Assembly (NCBI RefSeq): GCF_900107135.1
Contig: NZ_FNOV01000007.1
Location: 130,948 to 194,947 of the forward strand
Reading direction: 5' to 3'
Length of the DNA stretch: 64,000 nt
DNA from: Hymenobacter psychrophilus
Lineage (GTDB): Bacteria; Bacteroidota; Bacteroidia; Cytophagales; Hymenobacteraceae
Numbering within the stretch: position 1 is the stretch's first letter; each line of letters starts with the position of its first letter. The notes beneath the pieces are model-generated. The model was not told the DNA's origin, did not search any database, and worked only from the letters and a program-made list of their open reading frames with translations. Of this stretch, positions 51,734 to 60,999 are shown in pieces. The position numbers were made by a program, and so were the translations under genes.

Positions 51734-52504
51734 TTAGCGCAGTACCGCTGGCTCCTCGGTCAGGGACTGTTCAACCGTCTGACCGGTAGCAGGGCGAGGC
51801 TGGTACTGGTCGCCGAAGAACATAACAATCGGGACGAGGGCAAACAGCACTGCAATCACGACTGAGAAAACGTAGCCCGTGTAGTAAATGGCGGGCGTAT
51901 ACTTAGGGTGCTTGAGCCCCAACGTCTGGAACCCGCTGCGGAAGCCGTGCCAGAGGTGGTAGCCGAGCGCAATCTGCGCCAGCGCGTACAGGGCCACGTA
52001 CCACGGAATTTTGAAGGAAGCGGCGGCTACCGAGTACAGGTCGCCAACCGGATGATCGAGGTTGGGCACCTTCACTTCGGCCAGGCCACCAAAGGCGTCG
52101 AAGCGGGAGCGAATCCAGAAGTTCATCAGATGAACAATCAGGAAAATGAGGAGCAGCGTGCCCAGCAGCGCCATGTTGCGCGAGGACCACTGCGAGTTCT
52201 GCTCGGAATGGTTGACCACGTACCCCTGAGCGCCACGGGCCTTTTTGTTTTTAAGCGCCAGGGCGAGGCCCTGATAAATGTGCACGGCAAAACCAAGCAT
52301 GAGCACGATTTCCATGAACCGGATAACCGGATTGGTGCCCATGAACTCGGCCCAGAAGTTGAAGCTGGCCCCGCCATCGTGGCGCAACAGCTGCAGGTTG
52401 ATCAACAGATGCACCACCAGAAACGAGCACAGGAACAAACCTGTGGTGGCCATAACAATTTTGCGGCCGATGCTGCTGGTGAGGGTTTTGGAAATCCAAC
52501 TCAT
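51734..52504 (-). CDS. sdhC: Succinate dehydrogenase cytochrome b558 subunit SdhC
   Basis: The 256-residue membrane protein has five hydrophobic segments (about 12-35, 58-85, 105-130, 155-180, 200-225) with histidines in several of them ([45 protein letters not shown]), which fit two haem b ligand pairs. It is the quinone-binding anchor for SdhA/SdhB in the type B complex. It is first in the operon, behind the promoter at 52546-52576. Confidence 0.93.
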   Translation of the reverse strand: MSWISKTLTSSIGRKIVMATTGLFLCSFLVVHLLINLQLLRHDGGASFNFWAEFMGTNPVIRFMEIVLMLGFAVHIYQGLALALKNKKARGAQGYVVNHSEQNSQWSSRNMALLGTLLLIFLIVHLMNFWIRSRFDAFGGLAEVKVPNLDHPVGDLYSVAAASFKIPWYVALYALAQIALGYHLWHGFRSGFQTLGLKHPKYTPAIYYTGYVFSVVIAVLFALVPIVMFFGDQYQPRPATGQTVEQSLTEEPAVLR

Positions 52505-52545
52505 AGAGAGCTACTAAGTAGGGTGGGGAAGTCGATTATAACGGT

Positions 52546-52576
52546 CAAAGTTAGGTGCCCGGCTAGTAGGAAACAA
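52546..52576 (-). promoter_or_regulatory. Promoter of the sdhCAB operon
   Basis: On the minus strand TTG (52576-52574), 20 bases, then TAACTTTG (52553-52546): a full match to the Bacteroidota consensus. The leader to the sdhC start would be about 35 bases. Confidence 0.75.
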
Positions 52577-52740
52577 TCTGAATAAAGACTACAACCCGGC
52601 CGGAATCAATCGAAAGCCAACTCCGTTAGTATCTTGCTTCGGTCTAACAACCCGCGCTGACCGATTTTTGTTAGGTTTCCGCCAGGTTTTTCCGGACCTT
52701 TCTTCCTGCTGTTTCTCTGCCTGCCAAGTTGTCTAACTAT

Positions 52741-55587
52741 ATGCGTATCGCTCTACCTATCCGCCCGTTGCAGCATTGGCTGGCGGGGCTGTTTCTGCTG
52801 GTGGCCTGCCTGGGACTGGTGCCGGCCGCCCAGGCTTCGCACCTGGCCGCCGGCGACATCCAGGCCCGCACCGACCCCAACAATCCGCGCCATATCTTTT
52901 TCACGCTCTCGCTCTACGTGGGCGTGCCTGGTCCCACCGTGGCCGAGGAAAACGAGGTCATCATCTTCTTCGACGACGGTACAGCCCAGGAGAAGATTCC
53001 GTTTGTGTCGCAGACCCGGGTAGCGCCCGAGTATCTGCTCAACATTTATAAGTTTGATCATACCTATAATTCTGCCGGACCCTATACAGTAAGCTACGCC
53101 AGCGTCAACCGGCCGGATGGAGTGCTGAATATGTCCAACTCGTCGCAGGAGAGTTTTTATATCTCTACCACCATCCTGATTAACGCTTTTATTCAAAATA
53201 CTACGCCCCAATTACTGGCCCCGGCCATCGACAAGGGTAGTGTACGACAGGTGTTTTTGCATAACCCGGCCGCTTTTGATGCCGAAGGAGATTCGCTGGC
53301 CTACGAGTTGGTGCCTAGCAAGCGGGCCGGCGACCCGCGGGTGGCCCTGGCCAATGGTAACCAGCTGACTCCCGTAACGACTACTAACTTCACTTTCCCC
53401 AATAATCTGCCCGGTGTTGATGCCCGGCAGGTGGCTTACAGCGGGCCGCCCGCAGGGGTGCCCAACGATAGGGCCATCTTCAGTATTGATGCCCGCACGG
53501 GCCAGATTGTGTGGAACGCGCCAGCGCTGCAAGGCGTGTACAACGTGGCCTTTAAGGTGAAGGAATACCGCCGTACGCCCGGCCGGCCTACCATGCCAAC
53601 ACTGCTGAGCGAGACGGTTCGCGACATGCAGATTAATGTGAAGGCGCAAAACAACCTGCGCCCCATCATCAATGTGCCGCCCGATGTGTGCGTGGTGGCC
53701 AATACGCCCGTGCCCGGCGGTACCATAACGGCCACCGACCCCGATGGCAACCCCGTGCTGCTCGAAGCCTTTACGGGCCTGTTGCCCACGCCGGCTTCGT
53801 TTCAGCAGACCACTAAGGGGCCGCCCGTAGCCCGCGCCCTGTTCCAGTGGACGCCGACTTGCTCCTATATCCGCCGCCAGCCTTACTCGGTGCTGTTCAA
53901 GGCCACCGACGAGCCGGGCGGTGCTATTTCGCCGCTGATTGATGAGCGCATCTGGAATATTACCGTGGTCGGTCCGGCCCCGCAAAACCTGCGCCCTACC
54001 CCGCAGGGCAATACCATTCGCCTCGACTGGGACAGTTACAGCTGCCAGAATCCGGGGGCGCAGATGCTGATTTTCCGGCGCGAAGGCTGCTTTCCCTACA
54101 CGCCGACCACTTGCCAGACGGGGTTGCCCGCCGGCTCGGGCTACGTGCAGATTGGCACCGTAGGAGTAGGCACCCGCACTTTCCTCGACGACAACAACGG
54201 AGCCGGCCTGACCAGGGGCAAGACTTACTCGTACCGCATATATGTGAAGTTCGCCGAGCCCGGCGGGAGCGAGAGCCTGGCTTCCAACGAAGCGTGTGTA
54301 AAAATTGAGGGCCGTGCGCCGCGCCTCACCAATGTAACCGTAGACCGCACCGACGCAGCCGCGGGCCAGATTACCGTGCGTTGGAACCAGCCGGCGCCGC
54401 TGGCCAATTTCCGCGAGCCCCGCGGGTACCGCCTCTACCGCGCCACCGGCCAGAACCCGGCGGCCGCTGACTTCCGCAAGGTGTACAGCACGACCAATCT
54501 GCTCGATACCACCTTCGTGAATACGGGCCTCAATACCACCGATAACGCCTACACCTACCGGCTCGATTTCTTCAGCAACACAATCCTCGCGGCCGATTCG
54601 GTGGAGCGCACCCAGCCGGCTTCGAGCGTGCGGCTGCGGACCACGCCCAACCCGCTGGCCAATACCGTAGCCGTAAGCTGGACGTACAATGTGCCTTGGG
54701 ACAACAGCAAACGCCCCACCACGGTGTACCGGCGCGAGCCGGGGGGCACGTTCCGGCCCGTGGGCAAAGCCACCAGCACCACTACCGGCGGCACGTTCGT
54801 GGACGACGGCAAGGTACTGCCGCTGGTGAAAAACCGCACCTACTGCTACTACGTCAAGACCAACGGCACCTACAACATTGCCCTGCCCGACTCGCTCATC
54901 AACCTGAGCCAGGAGCAGTGCGCGCCCCTGCAGGCCGTGCCCTGCACGCCGATACTCACGCTCAAGCCCACCAACTGCGACAGTCTGGCCAGCCGCCTGT
55001 TCGAGTTGCCATTCACGCCTAAAACGGGCATGGTGTTCACCAACTTCCTGAGCTGGACGCTGAGCAACCAGCCGACGGAGGATTGTAGCCGCGACATTGT
55101 GCAGTATATCATCTACTTCGCACCCACTGCGGCCGATGCGCTGACCGAGCTGGCCCGCGTGCCCGGTACCCAGACCACCTACCAGCACGCCAACCTCACC
55201 ACTGCCCAGGGCTGCTACGCGGTGCAGGCCGTCGACCGCAACGGGGCCGTGAGTGCGCTCAGCAACAAGGAGTGCAAGGATAACTGCCTGCTGTTCCTGA
55301 TGCCCAATATCTTCACGCCCAACGCCGACGGGAAGAACGATACGTTCCGGCCCAAAGTGTTCAGCCCGATTGAGCGCACGGCCATCAAGATTTACAACCG
55401 CTGGGGCACAAAGGTGTACGAAGGCGACCGGGACCCGCTTATCAATTGGAACGGCGGCGGCATGGGCGAAGGCAACTCCAACGGCAAAGTGTCGGATGGC
55501 ATGTACTTCTACCAGGCCGAGGTAACGTTTAAAGATGCCAACCGCACCACCCGCACCTTTAAAGGCTGGGTGCAGATAAACCGCTAG
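52741..55587 (+). CDS. Secreted surface protein with gliding-motility C-terminal domain (T9SS type B)
   Basis: The 948-residue protein (ATG 52741; TTG 52729 is possible) has a signal peptide (HWLAGLFLLVACLGLVPAAQA). A long array of beta-sandwich domains follows, including an N-terminal region with SLAYELVPSKRAGDPR and fibronectin-III-like parts (about 425-730; GNTIRLDWDSYSC, TVRWNQPAP, VAVSWTYNVPW). The C-terminal 90 residues, LMPNIFTPNADGKNDTFRPK, IYNRWGTKVYEG and YFYQAEVTF, form the gliding-motility-associated C-terminal domain. This is the type B sorting signal for type IX secretion. It is probably attached or released at the cell surface; the ligand is unknown. Confidence 0.88.
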   Translation: MRIALPIRPLQHWLAGLFLLVACLGLVPAAQASHLAAGDIQARTDPNNPRHIFFTLSLYVGVPGPTVAEENEVIIFFDDGTAQEKIPFVSQTRVAPEYLLNIYKFDHTYNSAGPYTVSYASVNRPDGVLNMSNSSQESFYISTTILINAFIQNTTPQLLAPAIDKGSVRQVFLHNPAAFDAEGDSLAYELVPSKRAGDPRVALANGNQLTPVTTTNFTFPNNLPGVDARQVAYSGPPAGVPNDRAIFSIDARTGQIVWNAPALQGVYNVAFKVKEYRRTPGRPTMPTLLSETVRDMQINVKAQNNLRPIINVPPDVCVVANTPVPGGTITATDPDGNPVLLEAFTGLLPTPASFQQTTKGPPVARALFQWTPTCSYIRRQPYSVLFKATDEPGGAISPLIDERIWNITVVGPAPQNLRPTPQGNTIRLDWDSYSCQNPGAQMLIFRREGCFPYTPTTCQTGLPAGSGYVQIGTVGVGTRTFLDDNNGAGLTRGKTYSYRIYVKFAEPGGSESLASNEACVKIEGRAPRLTNVTVDRTDAAAGQITVRWNQPAPLANFREPRGYRLYRATGQNPAAADFRKVYSTTNLLDTTFVNTGLNTTDNAYTYRLDFFSNTILAADSVERTQPASSVRLRTTPNPLANTVAVSWTYNVPWDNSKRPTTVYRREPGGTFRPVGKATSTTTGGTFVDDGKVLPLVKNRTYCYYVKTNGTYNIALPDSLINLSQEQCAPLQAVPCTPILTLKPTNCDSLASRLFELPFTPKTGMVFTNFLSWTLSNQPTEDCSRDIVQYIIYFAPTAADALTELARVPGTQTTYQHANLTTAQGCYAVQAVDRNGAVSALSNKECKDNCLLFLMPNIFTPNADGKNDTFRPKVFSPIERTAIKIYNRWGTKVYEGDRDPLINWNGGGMGEGNSNGKVSDGMYFYQAEVTFKDANRTTRTFKGWVQINR

Positions 55588-55606
55588 CCGCGGGCTTCGG
55601 CCCGCC

Positions 55607-55645
55607 AAAAAGCCGGGTTTCCTTCATGGGGAGCCCGGCTTTTTT
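55607..55645 (+). terminator. Terminator of the surface-protein gene
   Basis: AAAAAGCCGGG (55607-55617) pairs with CCCGGCTTTTT (from 55634), followed by T residues. It lies 20 bases after the stop codon. Confidence 0.88.
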
Positions 55646-55780
55646 GTGGGGAAGCCAGGCCGCTTTTTGCGGGCCGCTACTTTCCGGTCCGGCATTTTTA
55701 TGCAGCTTGCGGCCGTAAATCTCCCGCCTGCCCCGGCGGTGCTTCCTACCGGGAGCGGCCGCGGGGCGTATTCTGACCAC

Positions 55781-56668
55781 ATGAAAGCAGTTATTTTCCC
55801 CGGCCAGGGCAGCCAGTTCAGCGGCATGGGCCGCGAGCTGTACGAACAGTACCCCGAGGCCCGGCGCCTCATGGACCAGGCCAACGACATCCTGGGCTTT
55901 TCGCTTACCAACGTGATGTTTACGGGCTCGGAGGACGAGCTGCGCCGCACTGACGTTACGCAGCCGGCTATTTTCCTGCACTCAGTGGCCCTGGCCGCCG
56001 TGCTGCCCGACTTCCGGCCCGATATGGTGGCTGGCCATTCGCTGGGCGAGTTTTCGGCCCTGGTAGCCGCCAAGGTGTTGCGGTTCGAGGATGCTCTGCA
56101 ACTGGTAGCCCAGCGGGCCCGCGCCATGCAGGCCGCCTGCCAGGAACAGCCCGGCACGATGGCCGCCATTCTGGCCCTCGACGATGACACCACGGCCCGC
56201 ATCTGCCAGGAAATTACAGCGGGCGGCAACATTGTGGTGGCCGCCAACTATAACTGCCCCGGCCAATTGGTGGTGTCGGGCTCGCAACGCGGCATCGAGC
56301 TGGCCTGCGAGCAGTTGAAGGCCGCCGGGGCCAAACGGGCCCTGCCGCTGCCCGTGGGCGGCGCCTTCCACTCGCCGCTGATGCAATCGGCCGAGGCGGC
56401 GCTGGCCGCGGCCATTGCTAAAACGAGCTTTGCGGCCGGCATCTGCCCCGTGTACCAGAACGTGGATGCCGCCCCGCATACCGACCCCGACGAAATCCGC
56501 GAAAACCTGGTGCGCCAGCTCACGGCTCCCGTCCGCTGGACCCAGAGCGTGCAGCGCATGGTGCAGGACGGCGCCACCGAATTCGTGGAGTGCGGCCCCG
56601 GCAAAGTGCTGCAAGGGCTGGTAAAGAAAATTGCCCCGGAAGTAACGGCCGGCTCAGCAGTAGTATAG
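55781..56668 (+). CDS. fabD: Malonyl-CoA:ACP transacylase FabD
   Basis: The 295-residue enzyme starts MKAVIFPGQGSQFSGMGREL and has the nucleophile elbow AGHSLGEFSAL (Ser in GHSLG), a conserved arginine in QRARAMQAA, and the histidine in GGAFHSPLM. It moves malonyl groups from CoA to acyl carrier protein for fatty acid synthesis. The ATG 55781 is chosen by family start; the longer frame from 55646 covers the terminator region. No other fab gene is adjacent. Confidence 0.94.
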   Translation: MKAVIFPGQGSQFSGMGRELYEQYPEARRLMDQANDILGFSLTNVMFTGSEDELRRTDVTQPAIFLHSVALAAVLPDFRPDMVAGHSLGEFSALVAAKVLRFEDALQLVAQRARAMQAACQEQPGTMAAILALDDDTTARICQEITAGGNIVVAANYNCPGQLVVSGSQRGIELACEQLKAAGAKRALPLPVGGAFHSPLMQSAEAALAAAIAKTSFAAGICPVYQNVDAAPHTDPDEIRENLVRQLTAPVRWTQSVQRMVQDGATEFVECGPGKVLQGLVKKIAPEVTAGSAVV

Positions 56669-56686
56669 GTCTGCCCGCTGTTACCG

Positions 56687-56721
56687 AAAAGGTCCTGCCA
56701 ATTCATGGCAGGACCTTTTTT
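56687..56721 (+). terminator. Terminator of fabD
   Basis: AAAAGGTCCTGCCA (56687-56700) pairs with TGGCAGGACCTTTT, followed by further T residues. Confidence 0.9.
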
Positions 56722-56762
56722 GTGTCTGCGTTTCCAGTTTCACCCGTCATAGTTTGGTGAGA

Positions 56763-57248
56763 CTAACTACTTACCCACGTAACCGCCAGTTCATCGGGGC
56801 AGTCGGCCAGCAGCTGGGCTACGGTGCGGCCTAGCGCCGGATGCGGCACAGCGGCCGCAATTTCGGCCAGGGGCAGTAAGGCAAAGCGACGCTCCGGCAG
56901 GCACGGGTGCGGCAGCTGAAGCGTGGGAGTTTCGAGCACTAAATCGGCGTAGAGCAGGATATCCACATCGAGCGTACGGGCGCCCCAGCGCACCAGCCGC
57001 TGCCGGCCGGCGTGCTGCTCGGCGGCCAGGCAGGCAGCCAGCAGCTGGGTAGGGGAGAGGCTGGTTTGTACTTCCAGGGCCTGATTGAGAAAGGCCGGCT
57101 GCTCAGTCAGGCCCCAAGCGGCCGTTTCGTAGAGGCCCGAGGCCGCCGTTACCGGGCCGGCCGTGCGGCCCAATTCATCGGCCGCCGTCCGCAACGTGGC
57201 GGTTCGGTCGCCGAGGTTGGAGCCGAGTAGGAGGTAGGCGGTTTTCAA
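56763..57248 (-). CDS. folK: 2-Amino-4-hydroxy-6-hydroxymethyldihydropteridine pyrophosphokinase FolK
   Basis: The 161-residue enzyme is read from TTG 57248 (KTAYLLLGSNLGDRTATLR). Family motifs are YLLLGSNLGDR, YETAAWG, PAFLNQALEVQT, RWGARTLDVDILLYAD (the ATP/pterin site with D-x-D) and LPHPCLPERRFALLPLAEI. It phosphorylates the pterin precursor in folate synthesis. The open frame extends to 57392, but those residues have no homology and run into a palindromic repeat region, so TTG is preferred. Confidence 0.9.
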   Translation of the reverse strand: MKTAYLLLGSNLGDRTATLRTAADELGRTAGPVTAASGLYETAAWGLTEQPAFLNQALEVQTSLSPTQLLAACLAAEQHAGRQRLVRWGARTLDVDILLYADLVLETPTLQLPHPCLPERRFALLPLAEIAAAVPHPALGRTVAQLLADCPDELAVTWVSS

Positions 57249-57359
57249 GCGAGTTAGAAACGATAAATGGAAAGTGCCGGTAGAAGGCACGTACGCACTC
57301 TTGGCAGTGGTTTTAACTACTGTGACGCAGTTGGCTTCGTTTGTACAAGCCCGCACGCT

Positions 57360-57444
57360 GTAGCGCGAACTTTGTAGTTCGCGTCCCCGCACCGTTCAGC
57401 TGGCTTTTACGGCGCGGGGCCGCGAACTGCAAAGTTCGCGCTAC
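57360..57444. repeat. Palindromic repeat between folK and hydrolase gene
   Basis: GTAGCGCGAACTTTGTAGTT on the left faces AACTGCAAAGTTCGCGCTAC on the right, with GCG.CCCCGC and GCGGGGCCGC inside. The stem is about 30 bp with few mismatches. It lies in the 220-base spacer upstream of folK and downstream of the hydrolase gene. Confidence 0.85.
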
Positions 57445-57468
57445 TGGCAACGGCGTAACAGCAGAGTT

Positions 57469-58350
57469 TTAACTTCTCATTTTCAATTCAAAAAACTCCG
57501 CCGTGGCCTCGGCCGCCTGCTGGGCTTGTTCGGGTAGCTCGGCCGCGGGCCAGGGGTGGGCGCCGCCAAAGTTGTGGGTGGTGCCGGCCAGCACCCGCAG
57601 CTCGGCGGCGGGCTGCCACGCGTGCAGCTGGCGGGCGCGCTCCAGCGGCACGGTTTCGTCCTGGTCGCCGTGCAGAATGAGCACGGGACGGTCGGCGAGC
57701 TGTTGGCGCAGGTTCTGCTCGATGTTCAGGCGGTCCTGGTGCTGGTAGTAGTTCTCCACAAGCTGGTAGTAGAGCGGTAGCTGCTGCCTGGTGCGCGAGT
57801 TCTCCACGTGCAGCACGCCCTTGAGCTGCCAGTCGGCCATTTGCTGCTCGGTCCAGCCCGGGTTTACGTTGCTGATGGCCGCCCACGTAGCCACGGCCCG
57901 CACCCGGATGTCTTCGGCCGCTTTCAGCAGCACCAGCCCGCCGCCCCGGCTGTGGCCAATGAGCGCCAGCCGCGAGAGGTCCATTTCGGCGGCCGGAATG
58001 CCCGTCTGGCCCGGCTGGTGCAGGGCGTCGAGTAGGGCTCCCAGGTCGTCGAGCTCGATGCTGAAGTTGTTGCGGCCGAAGGCTTCCAGGTCCTCCAAAT
58101 CGCCGGAGCCGCCTACTACTACGCCGTTGTGCGAGAGGTTGAGCTTCACGAACACGAAACCCCGGCGGGCAAACCAATCGGCCAGCACATGGAAGTGGCC
58201 CCAGTCTTTGAACCCCTTGAAGCCGTGCACGAATACCACTACCGGCTTGGCCCGGCCATCGGCCACGAAGCGCGCATCGGCGGCAAACGGGCGGCGGTGG
58301 TGGGGGGCAGACAGCAGGAAATCGACGGTGGTGGGCTGAGTTGTAGGCAT
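57469..58350 (-). CDS. Alpha/beta hydrolase
   Basis: The 293-residue protein has the oxyanion strand VVVFVHGFKGFKDWGHF, the nucleophile elbow LIGHSRGGGLVLL (Ser), an aspartate in ILHGDQDETVPLERA and the last histidine in GTTHNFGGAHPW. There is no signal peptide, so it is probably cytoplasmic. It resembles dienelactone hydrolase/prolyl oligopeptidase-type serine hydrolases. The substrate cannot be inferred. It is divergent from the polyprenyl synthase gene. Confidence 0.85.
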   Translation of the reverse strand: MPTTQPTTVDFLLSAPHHRRPFAADARFVADGRAKPVVVFVHGFKGFKDWGHFHVLADWFARRGFVFVKLNLSHNGVVVGGSGDLEDLEAFGRNNFSIELDDLGALLDALHQPGQTGIPAAEMDLSRLALIGHSRGGGLVLLKAAEDIRVRAVATWAAISNVNPGWTEQQMADWQLKGVLHVENSRTRQQLPLYYQLVENYYQHQDRLNIEQNLRQQLADRPVLILHGDQDETVPLERARQLHAWQPAAELRVLAGTTHNFGGAHPWPAAELPEQAQQAAEATAEFFELKMRS

Positions 58351-58459
58351 GGGGCTAAGGTAGACAGGAGTGAAATAAGAACGTCGTTCCGGCCTTGTTC
58401 ACTCCGAAACGCCACCCCAACCCCTTTTCCCGTATCATTGCAGTGCCCAACTACGCCGC

Positions 58460-59440
58460 ATGACCATTTCGCTGGACCAGATACAGGCTCCGATTGCCTT
58501 GGAGATGGTGGAATTCGAAAAGAAATTCCGCCAGTCGATGCAGACTAAACAGCTGCTGCTCGATAAAATCATGGGCTATATTATCAAGCGCAAGGGCAAG
58601 CAGATCCGGCCGATGTTCGTGTTTTTCACGGCCAAAATCTGCGGTGGCGACCCGCTGCCCGAAGCCACCTTCCGCGGCGCGGCCCTGATCGAGCTGCTGC
58701 ACACGGCCACGCTCGTGCACGACGATGTGGTGGACGAGAGCAACTACCGCCGGGGTTTTTTCTCCATCAATGCGCTGTGGAAGAACAAGATAGCCGTGCT
58801 CGTGGGCGACTATCTGCTGAGTAAGGGCCTGCTGCTGAGCCTGGAAAACGACGACTACGAGCTGCTCAAAATCGTGAGCAATGCCGTGAAGGAGCTCAGC
58901 GAGGGCGAGTTGCTGCAGATTGAGAAGGCCCGCCGCCTCGACATTACCGAGGACGTGTACTTCGATATCATCCGCCAGAAAACGGCCTCGCTCATTGCCT
59001 CCTGCTGCGCCGTAGGGGCCGCCTCGGCCGGCGCCGACCGCGAAACGGTGGAGCGGGCCCGGCTGTTTGGCGAGAAGGTGGGCATGGCCTTCCAGATAAA
59101 AGACGACCTGTTCGACTACGGCACGGCCGAAATCGGCAAGCCGCTGGGTATCGATATCAAGGAAAAAAAGATGACCCTGCCGCTGATTTACGCCCTGCAG
59201 CAGGCCGACTGGCTCACCAAGCGCCGCGTGATTTTCAACGTGAAAAATAACGATGGCCGCCGCGACCGGGTGCAGCAGGTAATTGAGTTCGTGAAGCAGT
59301 CGGGCGGGCTGGCTTACGCCATTGCCGTGATGGAGCGCTACCGCGACGAGGCCCTGACCGTGCTGCGGACTTTCCCCGAATCGGCCTCGCGCACCTCGCT
59401 CGAACAGCTCATCAACTACACCATCGAGCGCGAAAAGTAG
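58460..59440 (+). CDS. Polyprenyl diphosphate synthase
   Basis: The 326-residue trans-prenyltransferase has both aspartate-rich motifs: LVHDDVVDES (FARM, DDxxD) and FQIKDDLFDYG (SARM), plus GKQIRPMFV at the start and an EGELLQIEKAR region. No bulky residues crowd the space before the first motif, and the length agrees with long-chain (C40-C50) synthases for quinone side chains, but a geranylgeranyl product for carotenoids cannot be excluded. A TATCATTG box at 58433-58440 is one base off the -7 consensus. It is followed by the membrane-protein gene after 24 bases. Confidence 0.88.
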   Translation: MTISLDQIQAPIALEMVEFEKKFRQSMQTKQLLLDKIMGYIIKRKGKQIRPMFVFFTAKICGGDPLPEATFRGAALIELLHTATLVHDDVVDESNYRRGFFSINALWKNKIAVLVGDYLLSKGLLLSLENDDYELLKIVSNAVKELSEGELLQIEKARRLDITEDVYFDIIRQKTASLIASCCAVGAASAGADRETVERARLFGEKVGMAFQIKDDLFDYGTAEIGKPLGIDIKEKKMTLPLIYALQQADWLTKRRVIFNVKNNDGRRDRVQQVIEFVKQSGGLAYAIAVMERYRDEALTVLRTFPESASRTSLEQLINYTIEREK

Positions 59441-59464
59441 CCGCCCACTCCGACGCCTGCCCGC

Positions 59465-60901
59465 ATGAAAACGCGCTACCTGCTGCCGCTGCTGTTGCTG
59501 TTCGTGGCCCTCGATTTGGGCTATACCGGCTGGCAGAATTACCGTATGCCCCTCGATGGCGACCTGGCCTACATCGTGCTGCCCGCGCCCGACTGCCGGC
59601 CCGTGCTTTCGGACCCGTTTGGCTGGGCCGCGCTTACCCGGCACGAGCTGTACACGGCGCCCAACCGCTTTTTCGCCCACGCGGCCATGGTGGTCTACTT
59701 CAAAACAGTGCCGTTTGGGTTGCAGAAGTTTCTGCTGCCCATAACCAGCGTGTACGTGGCCTGCGGGCTGTTTAGTGCCGCGGTGCAGGCACTGGTGCTC
59801 TACGTGCTGGCCCTGTACGCCAGCGGCCGGGCCCGCCCAGGCCGCCGGTTCTGGCTCACGGTAGCCGTGCTGGTGCCGCTGTTTCAGTCGGCGGGCTACC
59901 ACAACCAGATGGGCATTATTGATAACGCCATCACCTACACGTTCTTCTATGCCTTCCCGCTGGCGCTGCTGGGGCTGTTTTACTGGCCTTTTTACCGGGC
60001 AGCGCAAGATGGGGAAGCATTCCGGCCGCGCTGGTGGCAGGTTGGGCTGCTGGCGGGGCTGGCCGTGGTACTGAGCTTTAATGGGCCAATTATTCCGGGC
60101 GTGGTGGCCGTGCTGCAAACCGGTATCTGCCTGCACTGGCTGGGGCGGCAATGGCGGGCCACGGGCGGAAGCTGGCGGGCCGTGGCGCAGCGGGTACCGT
60201 GGGCGGCGTTTGGTTTGCTGCTGCTGCTGGGGGCGCTGTGCCTGTATTCGCTGTACATCGGGCAGTTCGAGCTGGAAAGCCGCGACATCACCATTCCGCT
60301 GGCCGAGCGCTACCGCCGGCTGCCTACAGGCCTCAATGAAACCTTTTTTCGGCGGCCCGCGCTGGCTATTCTGCTGGGCGTGGTGCTGCTGAATACGCTG
60401 CTGATTGGCCGCCTGCTGCCCGCCACGCCCGAAAGCCGGCGGCTGCGGCAGCTGCTGGGCTGGCTGGCACTATTTGCGGTGGCCTACATGCTGCTGCTGC
60501 CGCTGGGCGGCTACCGCGCGTACCGCCCCGACATCATCCGTCGCGACTCCATTATGCCTGTTTTGCTGGGCCTGATGGCCCTCTACGGTGCCACTACTTA
60601 CTACCTGGCCGCCCACCTGCCGGGCCGCCGCCGCCTCGGCTTCCTGGGCTGGGTAGCCGCGCTAAGCGTGTTCTACACCGTTTCTGATAACACCTGGCGC
60701 TACCCCACCAACGCCTGCCAGCGCGAGGCCCTCGAAACGCTGGCCCACGCCACCACGCCCACCGTAGCTCTTCCCCAAACCTGCCCGGTGCTGGCCTGGG
60801 CGCCCATCCCTACCTACGCCGAGTCCGATATCCAGGCCCAACTGCTGGCCTACTGGAACATCACCCGTGGCAAGCGCCAGCTTCAACAGCCCACTGAATA
60901 A
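59465..60901 (+). CDS. Polytopic membrane protein of unknown function
   Basis: The 478-residue protein has about ten to eleven membrane segments: an N-terminal one (LLPLLLLFVALDLGYTGW), a periplasmic first loop (about 27-80), then pairs along the chain. The layout (large first loop, many segments) resembles GT-C-type glycosyltransferases and other Bacteroidota polytopic proteins such as DUF6056, but I see no certain catalytic D-E/D-D motif. It lies 24 bases after the polyprenyl synthase gene, and the two may be co-transcribed. It ends at the terminator at 60946-60981. Confidence 0.7.
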   Translation: MKTRYLLPLLLLFVALDLGYTGWQNYRMPLDGDLAYIVLPAPDCRPVLSDPFGWAALTRHELYTAPNRFFAHAAMVVYFKTVPFGLQKFLLPITSVYVACGLFSAAVQALVLYVLALYASGRARPGRRFWLTVAVLVPLFQSAGYHNQMGIIDNAITYTFFYAFPLALLGLFYWPFYRAAQDGEAFRPRWWQVGLLAGLAVVLSFNGPIIPGVVAVLQTGICLHWLGRQWRATGGSWRAVAQRVPWAAFGLLLLLGALCLYSLYIGQFELESRDITIPLAERYRRLPTGLNETFFRRPALAILLGVVLLNTLLIGRLLPATPESRRLRQLLGWLALFAVAYMLLLPLGGYRAYRPDIIRRDSIMPVLLGLMALYGATTYYLAAHLPGRRRLGFLGWVAALSVFYTVSDNTWRYPTNACQREALETLAHATTPTVALPQTCPVLAWAPIPTYAESDIQAQLLAYWNITRGKRQLQQPTE

Positions 60902-60945
60902 ATCATAGCTGGTGCAGATGCCGCTGCTGTTGGCGTCAGCAAACT

Positions 60946-60981
60946 AAAAGCCCCACCGGACCAAAATCCAGTGGGGCTTTT
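60946..60981 (+). terminator. Terminator after the membrane-protein gene
   Basis: AAAAGCCCCAC (60946-60956) pairs with GTGGGGCTTTT (60971-60981). It is five bases from the left end of the insertion sequence, which seems to have entered just behind this terminator. Confidence 0.88.
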
Positions 60982-60999
60982 GCTTAGAAGCTGTTTGAG

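Noticed and set aside
53212..55608. A 798-codon minus-strand open frame opposite the surface protein gene
   Set aside because: It is antisense to a protein with a signal peptide, fibronectin-like domains and a T9SS domain. Its own composition (Gly/Val/Ala/His/Arg) has no motif. High GC leaves stops rare in this frame.
58451..60151. A 566-codon minus-strand open frame across two genes
   Set aside because: It runs antisense through the polyprenyl synthase and the membrane protein, both better supported by motifs, start codons and terminator.
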